Below are positions 58,514 to 64,000 of a stretch of 64,000 nucleotides of DNA, in pieces; position 1 is the first letter of the stretch, and each line of letters starts with the position of its first letter. Position numbers and translations under genes: made by a program. The DNA is taken from the NCBI GenBank assembly GCA_027559495.1, contig JAMXSV010000004.1, forward strand, positions 1,539,001 to 1,603,000. Direction: 5' to 3'. The stretch is from Aurifilum marmelostoma. Taxonomy: Eukaryota; Ascomycota; Sordariomycetes; Diaporthales; Cryphonectriaceae. The notes beneath the pieces are model-generated. The model saw nothing but the letters and a program-made list of their open reading frames with translations. It had not been told where the DNA came from and did not search any database.

Positions 58514-59882
58514 ATGCCTAAGGTTGGCTTGGTAGCACCGCCAATAGGCGAAACTGCTGATTTCTCCAGCATCTCACAACTCCAGGCCACCATTTTGACC
58601 GTATTCCTTCTCACCTCTGCCGTTTCCACGTTGTTCCTCGTACTCAGGTTGTACACCGGGGCATGTCTGGTCCGGACCCTGAAGCTTGATGCATGTGAGT
58701 AACGAGAATTATTATCGACACTCTCCCCCCAGAACATTGACGACACTTTCGAGATGCAAGCAAGATCAGCTCACCACAAACTAACTGATACACTCCAATG
58801 CGCATAGTCTTCCTCTTTTCAGCATGGGCCGTGTACCTTTCCTCCTTCATCGCCATGATCAGAGTGATGCCGTGCGGCTTTGGCAAACATCTCTGGAATG
58901 TAACAGAGAGCGGGTACCAGTGCTACAGAAGTGTGAGGATTTTTTTTTTTGTTTTATTTCTTTTGTGCCCTCACCTTTTCCTCTGCCTCTCTTTCTTTTC
59001 TCATTGAAACAGAAACGTTGGGCGGTAAAAAAAGAGAGGGCCCTTGCTCACTATTCAACATCAACATCACAGTTGCTTGTCTTCCTTGGGATATCCTACT
59101 TCTTTCCGCCCGCGCTCGTAAAGCTCTCCGTCGTCATCCTCTACCTTCGAATCGATTCCACCCGATACTTCCGGATCATACTATACTCCATTGCCCTGGT
59201 CAGCTCTGTCTACACTGTTGTCTTCACCGTCATCCTCTCGGGCCCTTGCAACCCACTCGATCCGAACAGCGGCCTCTGCATCAACGACGTAGCCCTAGCC
59301 CAGGCCATGTTGAATATCACAATGGACAGCATGCTGATCATCATGCCCATGGTGACAATCCGTAGGCTGAAGATGAACGGGAAGCAGAAGATGGCTGTGA
59401 TACTGATCTTGGCCATCGGCTCTGGGTAACTATGTCCATGTTTCATCTCGGTCTTCTCTCTGATCTCCCTTTCCAATGTCACTACAGTAAAGCCTTCAAC
59501 CTAGCCCTGACCTGCTCCCTGTTGCTCCTCCTCGCTATGATCCCGAGTCAAGGCTGACAAAAATCGATGCTTGCTCCTCAGGACCGTGATTGCCTCCTGC
59601 ATCCGCATCGCCTACATTCGCACCATGATGGACAACCCGGACGTGCTGTGGACCCAAGGCAGCGCGGCCATCTGGAGCGCCGTGGAGATCAACATCGGCA
59701 TCTTCTGTAACTGCCTCGCGTTGCTCAGGCCCTTTGTGCGTCGCCACATGCCGTCTCTCCAGACCTTCATCGGCATCCAGAGCGACGACAGTGACGGGAG
59801 TACGCATCGCGATATCGAATACACTGGCTATGCGGGTGGTAGTGGCGGCGGCGGCGGCGGCGGTGTTGGGGGGCAGCAGTGA
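58514..59882 (+). CDS. Rhodopsin-like (PTH11-type) integral membrane protein
   Basis: Four exons: 58514-58694, 58808-58932, 59073-59425, 59582-59882; introns 113, 140 and 156 nt; 319 residues to the TGA at 59882. The sequence has about seven membrane helices: ATILTVFLLTSAVSTLFLVL, FLFSAWAVYLSSFIAMI, the block FFPPALVKLSVVILYLRI, ALVSSVYTVVFTVIL, an amphipathic one with MDSMLIIMPMVTI, AVILILAIGSGTVIA, and SAVEINIGIFCNCLALLRPF. These blocks define the fungal rhodopsin-domain/PTH11-like family, putative GPCR-like surface proteins that in plant pathogens sense host cues; most members have no known ligand. No retinal lysine is expected in this family. The protein ends in a Gly7 tract, after which another frame stays open for 116 codons to 60231 and looks like the normal cytosolic tail (see findings). 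Confidence 0.85.
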
Positions 59883-60231
59883 CGGCCGTGTATCGCGCTG
59901 GAAGGGAAAAGCGAGAGCGAGATACCTTCACAGGGAGAGGAGGCCCAGTGATGGGAACGGCTCATACGAGCTGCACAGCTTCGGAAGGGATATAGAGCTA
60001 GGCGACAACGTGGGCCAGACAAGTGTTCACATCGAGGGGGGAGACAGGGTCGAGGGAGGTCGTGCCCTGCGGGAGGAAGCCGAGAGGCTGGGAGGCATTC
60101 TGGTCACCACGACTGTGACCGTGAGCAGGTCAAGCGAGAGTGACAGGAGCACGGGGAGCATTGTGATAGGGGCGAGGCTTGATGACCTTGCTCCTCACGC
60201 AAAGGACGGCAGGACAAGATATATCATTTGA
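59883..60231 (+). pseudogene. Probable out-of-frame C-terminal tail of rhodopsin-like gene
   Basis: In the +1 frame the sequence is open from the Gly-repeat region to TGA at 60231. It encodes a polar tail with GSYELHSFGRDIELGD and VTTTVTVSRSSES, the sort of Ser/Glu-rich cytosolic tail common in this family. Removal of one G from the G6 run (about 59869-59874) would join it to the membrane domain. No intron with a suitable phase is available. Confidence 0.5.
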
Positions 60232-60709
60232 GCCTTCGAGACGGAGAGACTGCTCAATTGGATGGGCTCCTGCACTGGCGCGAGGGGGTCTAGGTAGGCA
60301 TGGGACGGCGGGGCTTCGGTGTGTCGGTATCAGACTTCTCGACTTCTACTTCTGGACACCCTGTAAAGATTGATTCGGAATAATATAAAGCTTGGCTTTC
60401 CTCGGGGAACGAGGCCAGTGCCGATTGAACAATGTTTTCAAATAAAACAAGGGACAATACCCACCGCTTGTATCCGGTCCGTAAGCACCTCTTCTCAGCT
60501 AACGAGCCTCTAGCTATCTGCGTGAAGCAGATCAATAGAAAACCAATGCCCACTCCATCCCTCCGATACATCTTTCTGAAGCAATGCCAGTGCTTGATAC
60601 CAAGTCTTTCGACTGTAGCGTCAAAGTAGGGCCCGGGGCCTCGAGACAGGTGACAAATCACACCCTCCCCCCCCACCAAAAAAAAAAAAAAAAAAAGCAA
60701 TTGAATCCA
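60232..60709. other. Intergenic between convergent genes
   Basis: 3' flanks. An A18 run lies at about 60679-60696. No gene seen. Confidence 0.6.
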
Positions 60710-63700
60710 TCAGTTCAGACAGGGCCGCCCACTCTCTAGCAGATCAAAAGCCTCCCTGCTCCACGGTCCCTCGCCCCTAGCCGATTGGAATCCAGGGAAT
60801 GTCATCTTCTTCTTGGGCCGCACCGGCTTCTTGGGGGGCTCTTCTGGTTGTGTTGCTGCGAGATCGGCCGATGAGATGGGGACCAAAGCCGTTGGTTGTG
60901 TCGGTGGCAGAATTCGTTGAGGGACTTTACCGGCGGCGTCGGACTTGAGCGCTGCTTTGCGGCCGCGGCTCGCTGGGTTTGCTATTCGAGGAATGGGTGC
61001 AGGCTTCGGGGTATGTTCTGCTGGGAGAGCGGGGTGCGGACCTTGCTGCTGTGGTTGAGCTGCGAGTCCATTAACAGTCCGAACCTTTGACATGGGACGG
61101 GATAAACCGATTATAGGCGTTTGTGGCTGGACAGGAGTAGCTGAATCTGCTACGGCTCGTGCACTTTCAGCTAGGTTCGACACTGTGGTCGTTCCCACCA
61201 TCGGTCCGTCGACAAGACCGTTGACGTGTGACTGGTTTATGGGAATTTTGGCCAAACCCGGTGCAGACATGTCTTCGGGCGCACACCCCTCAGTAGCCTC
61301 AGACAAGCCCAGTTCCATGATGGTGGCAGGATTTGAGACCGCAGCCGGTAAAGCTTCTGCACTGGCCCGAGCGGTAGAGGCCGACAGTTGAGGACCAATG
61401 GCTGCCGTCGCCGTCTGCATTGTGTAGTCATTTGTGGTACTAGTGATCATGACTGAGCCGACAGCCGCTTTCTTGCTCTCGATATTGGATGCTGGTCCTG
61501 AAGGAGCTAGACTAGGCTTCTGCGGTGGTGTAGCAACTGTTGACGCAGCCATGACATCGCTCGCAGATGTTGAGGCGAAGTCTGCAACGATTTTCGGTGC
61601 GTCTCGCAAGGACTTGGGCTTCACAGTCGGTTCTTTTGCTGCGCTGAATGTCTGATCCTGTAGAGGTGCAGCCGGCTCCCCCGATATTGCAGCACCAGTG
61701 AGCGTAACCTGCTGGGTTAGTTCCTGCTTCTCACTCTTCTGCTGTACCTCAGCAGATGCCCTTGAGCTTCCTATCGACGTCGTATGTTTCTTGTCAACAG
61801 TAAGACGCCCTTCGGGCTGTGGTGATCGCATGGGAGGCTCGCCCGACGAAGATGAAGACGACTGTGGATCCAGACCCTCTTCAAACTTGGCTGTTGATCG
61901 TTGCCCAGGCATGGCAACGTTCAGTATTTCTTTACCAAACTCGGCTGATGTTGGGTGCCTGACCCCAGATTCGACCTGGTCTTTCTGACCAACTCCAGGA
62001 GTCGACTCTGCATCCCCGAGCAGAGCTGCCGTCACAGGAACGTCTACATTCATGCAAGGTTGCGCAGCAGCAATCTCCTGCGATTCGTCGAAAGTCCTCT
62101 GTGATCCATGATCGTGAGCCGTGGTCAGCGCTAGAGGTAATCCTCTCGAGGATTCATCACCAATTCGCAACTGGGGCGTGTCGTCTGCAGGCGAAGGAAG
62201 CACCCTGAACGGCACCCCGATCCCCCTAAGACCTAGGGGCACGTTCAGCGCCGAGAGGTTGAAACCAATAAGCTCTCTGCTCTTGACGCTCTGCTTGATC
62301 TTCGCCAGACGTGGCTTGCTCTTCAAAGCCTCCGACTTGATCTTTTTGCGACTTTTCTTTGAGGGTGGCTCCTCCTCTGAATCCTCCTGCTCGCTAGGCG
62401 AGGGCGACTCTGTGACACGACGGCGTGTCTTTCGAGTCAATTTTGGGCCTTGACTGGGCTGATTATCCGCCGACCCAAACTTGGACCCTTTGCCTTGATC
62501 CCGAAGCTTTCTCCTGTTGGCCCTACTTGTTGTATTGGACTTGACTGGTTCCTTTCTAGCAGGCCCATCCTCAAAAGATTCCGTGTCACTCTCCTCCGAG
62601 ACCATTCGGGCCCTCGACTTCCGCTTGAGTGCCTTTGCGGGTTTCGCTGGCGGCGATGAATCCTCTGAAGCGGAATGCGGGGTATCTGAACTCAGCTCCA
62701 CGGCCTCTTCGACCTTGGCACTCGTACGTTGAGCAGCTTTAGAGGTTTCCCTCTCGTCATCCTCGTCATCGAAAACAATCTTGCGTCGAGTCCTCCGAGC
62801 TGGTTTCCCCTTACTCGGATTCCTTGGATGGCTTGCCGGCTCCCCATCATCTGTGTCATTCAGACTCGAAACCAAAGCGTGATCAAGAGGGGCGTCAGGA
62901 GTGGCCAGTGAACCATGTGTCAAGCAAGATAAGTTCGTGGGATGCTCCTCGGAGGACGACGAAGGTATGAGGTAGGGGTCGTAGCATCTCTCTGGCGGGG
63001 GAACTCGTGAGCTATCCAAATCTTGGCTGGACGCATTGTGGCCCACAGCAGATCCCTTCTCAGTAACCTGCTGCGGTTCTGAGTCGACTCCAAATTCATC
63101 ATCGGGAGCCTGCTCGACAGAAGCTGAACTCTTTGCTGCCTCAACTCCGTCGTCGATCAATCCAGCTGTACCCACATCCGAAAGGTCTTGCGGTCGAGGA
63201 AGCCGTACTCCGAAGAGATCGTAATCATCTCCTAACTTTGTTGAGATCCCAGGCTGAACTGGATCGCTGTGTCTCTTTTCGAATCTTTGTGTCTCGTATT
63301 CATCACTCGACTGAGGCGGCGGTGGCTGGAGATGGTTGAGCGGCTCGTCAATGGTTGTTGCATTCGATTTCTCCGGTGCTGCAGCCGCGGGTGTGGTATG
63401 TTGAGGTTGCCTGTGTGCCTTCTTTGGTAGCTCCGACATCATCAAGAGCCCACGCTTCTTTGTTGATTTGATTCGAAGTTCGGTGAAGTGCTCAAATGGT
63501 CGCCCCGTCGTTGCGGCCGGTTGATATTCCTTATCCTCCTGCCTAGACGAGGAAGCACTTGCTATCTTCTTCGTCGCCAGCATCGAGTTGGGAGATCTCG
63601 ATCGTACCTGCGCCAGAGGACTCCCATCTCTACTTCGAGGACGCTTCGTACCACCGCCTTCTTGTTGTGATTTGTTGGTCGTTTTGCCATTCCCAGGGGG

Positions 63701-64000
63701 GTCAAGATTCGTCAGGGACACATTAGGCCTCAGGGAAGGCTGCTTGCTGGCCTTCGTCGCTTTGGATGCATGCTTCTCCGCTCTTGCTGGGCGAGCAGTT
63801 TCCTTGGGGACCAATTCCAGGCCATCAATCTCCACAACATCGTCATCCTCTGAGAAGTCTTCACCTCGATGCTGACCTATGTGTCCGTCACGCGGTGGGC
63901 TACAGGCTCTTGAATGTCGAGTACGAGGACCCTCTTCACCTGCCTCGTTTGTATAGCTGGCCGGGTGATTGGTTTCCTTCTCAACTGTTCGCTCGCGTTC
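60710..64000 (-). CDS. Large disordered nuclear-type protein, 5' end missing
   Basis: An uninterrupted frame of 1,096 codons runs from the right window edge to TGA at 60710, so the N-terminus is outside. Most of it is low-complexity: Ser, Pro, Glu, Lys, Arg and Gln. Basic clusters such as RPKKKMTFPG and PSKKSRKKIKSE look like nuclear-localisation signals, and acidic patches (SEDDDVVEIDG) may bind SUMO. The only conserved-looking block is the end, RGEGPWSREAFDLLESGRP, resembling the short C-terminal motif of ascomycete DUF2439 (ZGRF1/Mte1-like) proteins involved in recombination and telomeres; I am not sure of this. If correct, the folded domain lies to the right of the window. Length and lack of stops over 3.3 kb make a real gene certain. 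Confidence 0.75.
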   Translation of the reverse strand, partial: ERERTVEKETNHPASYTNEAGEEGPRTRHSRACSPPRDGHIGQHRGEDFSEDDDVVEIDGLELVPKETARPARAEKHASKATKASKQPSLRPNVSLTNLDPPGNGKTTNKSQQEGGGTKRPRSRDGSPLAQVRSRSPNSMLATKKIASASSSRQEDKEYQPAATTGRPFEHFTELRIKSTKKRGLLMMSELPKKAHRQPQHTTPAAAAPEKSNATTIDEPLNHLQPPPPQSSDEYETQRFEKRHSDPVQPGISTKLGDDYDLFGVRLPRPQDLSDVGTAGLIDDGVEAAKSSASVEQAPDDEFGVDSEPQQVTEKGSAVGHNASSQDLDSSRVPPPERCYDPYLIPSSSSEEHPTNLSCLTHGSLATPDAPLDHALVSSLNDTDDGEPASHPRNPSKGKPARRTRRKIVFDDEDDERETSKAAQRTSAKVEEAVELSSDTPHSASEDSSPPAKPAKALKRKSRARMVSEESDTESFEDGPARKEPVKSNTTSRANRRKLRDQGKGSKFGSADNQPSQGPKLTRKTRRRVTESPSPSEQEDSEEEPPSKKSRKKIKSEALKSKPRLAKIKQSVKSRELIGFNLSALNVPLGLRGIGVPFRVLPSPADDTPQLRIGDESSRGLPLALTTAHDHGSQRTFDESQEIAAAQPCMNVDVPVTAALLGDAESTPGVGQKDQVESGVRHPTSAEFGKEILNVAMPGQRSTAKFEEGLDPQSSSSSSGEPPMRSPQPEGRLTVDKKHTTSIGSSRASAEVQQKSEKQELTQQVTLTGAAISGEPAAPLQDQTFSAAKEPTVKPKSLRDAPKIVADFASTSASDVMAASTVATPPQKPSLAPSGPASNIESKKAAVGSVMITSTTNDYTMQTATAAIGPQLSASTARASAEALPAAVSNPATIMELGLSEATEGCAPEDMSAPGLAKIPINQSHVNGLVDGPMVGTTTVSNLAESARAVADSATPVQPQTPIIGLSRPMSKVRTVNGLAAQPQQQGPHPALPAEHTPKPAPIPRIANPASRGRKAALKSDAAGKVPQRILPPTQPTALVPISSADLAATQPEEPPKKPVRPKKKMTFPGFQSARGEGPWSREAFDLLESGRPCLN

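Noticed and set aside
59426..59581. Extra small exon beginning AAAGCCTTC inside intron 3 of the rhodopsin-like gene
   Set aside because: It would run into a stop; direct splicing to 59582 gives the expected SGTVIASCIRI join.

Overview
The window is nuclear DNA of a filamentous ascomycete, most likely a Sordariomycete. Genes are short and intron-containing. Introns are mostly 60-200 nt with GTRNGT donors and CTRAY-like branch sites. Gene density is about one per 3 kb. The families are typical of that group: CRY-DASH photolyase, GH28 and GH76 enzymes, an AzgA purine permease, a UstYa-like (DUF3328) protein and a PTH11/rhodopsin-like membrane protein. Intergenic DNA is rich in homopolymers (runs of 14-33 nt) and microsatellites. 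I see no bacterial, viral or CRISPR signatures and no intact transposon.

Layout, left to right. 0-3.4 kb: the tail of a hotdog thioesterase-like gene and a CRY-DASH gene. 3.4-10.9 kb: a 7.5-kb stretch with no gene I can support. 10.9-18.5 kb: a secreted GH28 enzyme with eight exons, a phosphate/glycerophosphodiester-type MFS transporter, an AzgA-type purine permease and a tRNA-Arg(ACG). 19-30 kb: a small orphan protein, an aldo-keto reductase, a HAD phosphatase of the CECR5/YKR070W type and a YAT-family amino-acid permease. 31.8-36.9 kb: a DHCR24-like FAD oxidoreductase tail-to-tail with a class II aldolase, then a GH76 cell-wall mannosidase (Dcw1/Dfg5 type) that carries a one-base frameshift at a C8 run. 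38.3-40.2 kb: the Ran exchange factor RCC1.

40.2-52.6 kb is gene-poor accessory-looking DNA. It holds a possible one-pass membrane protein, a 68-residue secreted peptide with an Asp/Gly repeat tail, a UstYa-like gene 1.4 kb beyond it on the same strand, and possible gene remains near 49.2-50.0 kb. 52.6-64 kb: a C2H2 zinc-finger protein, an aminoglycoside-phosphotransferase-like kinase, a rhodopsin-like seven-helix protein with an apparent C-terminal frameshift, and the C-terminal 1,096 residues of a large disordered protein that runs off the right edge.

How the genes relate: most are unrelated housekeeping or scavenging functions. Nutrient uptake is well represented (organic phosphate, purines, amino acids, pectin fragments). 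I do not see a classic secondary-metabolite backbone gene. The most suggestive accessory unit is the secreted acidic peptide plus the UstYa-like protein, because UstYa proteins modify ribosomally made fungal peptides; the link is an inference. Exon borders were set by hand from splice motifs and protein continuity. No database search was possible, so family names rest on recognised motifs.
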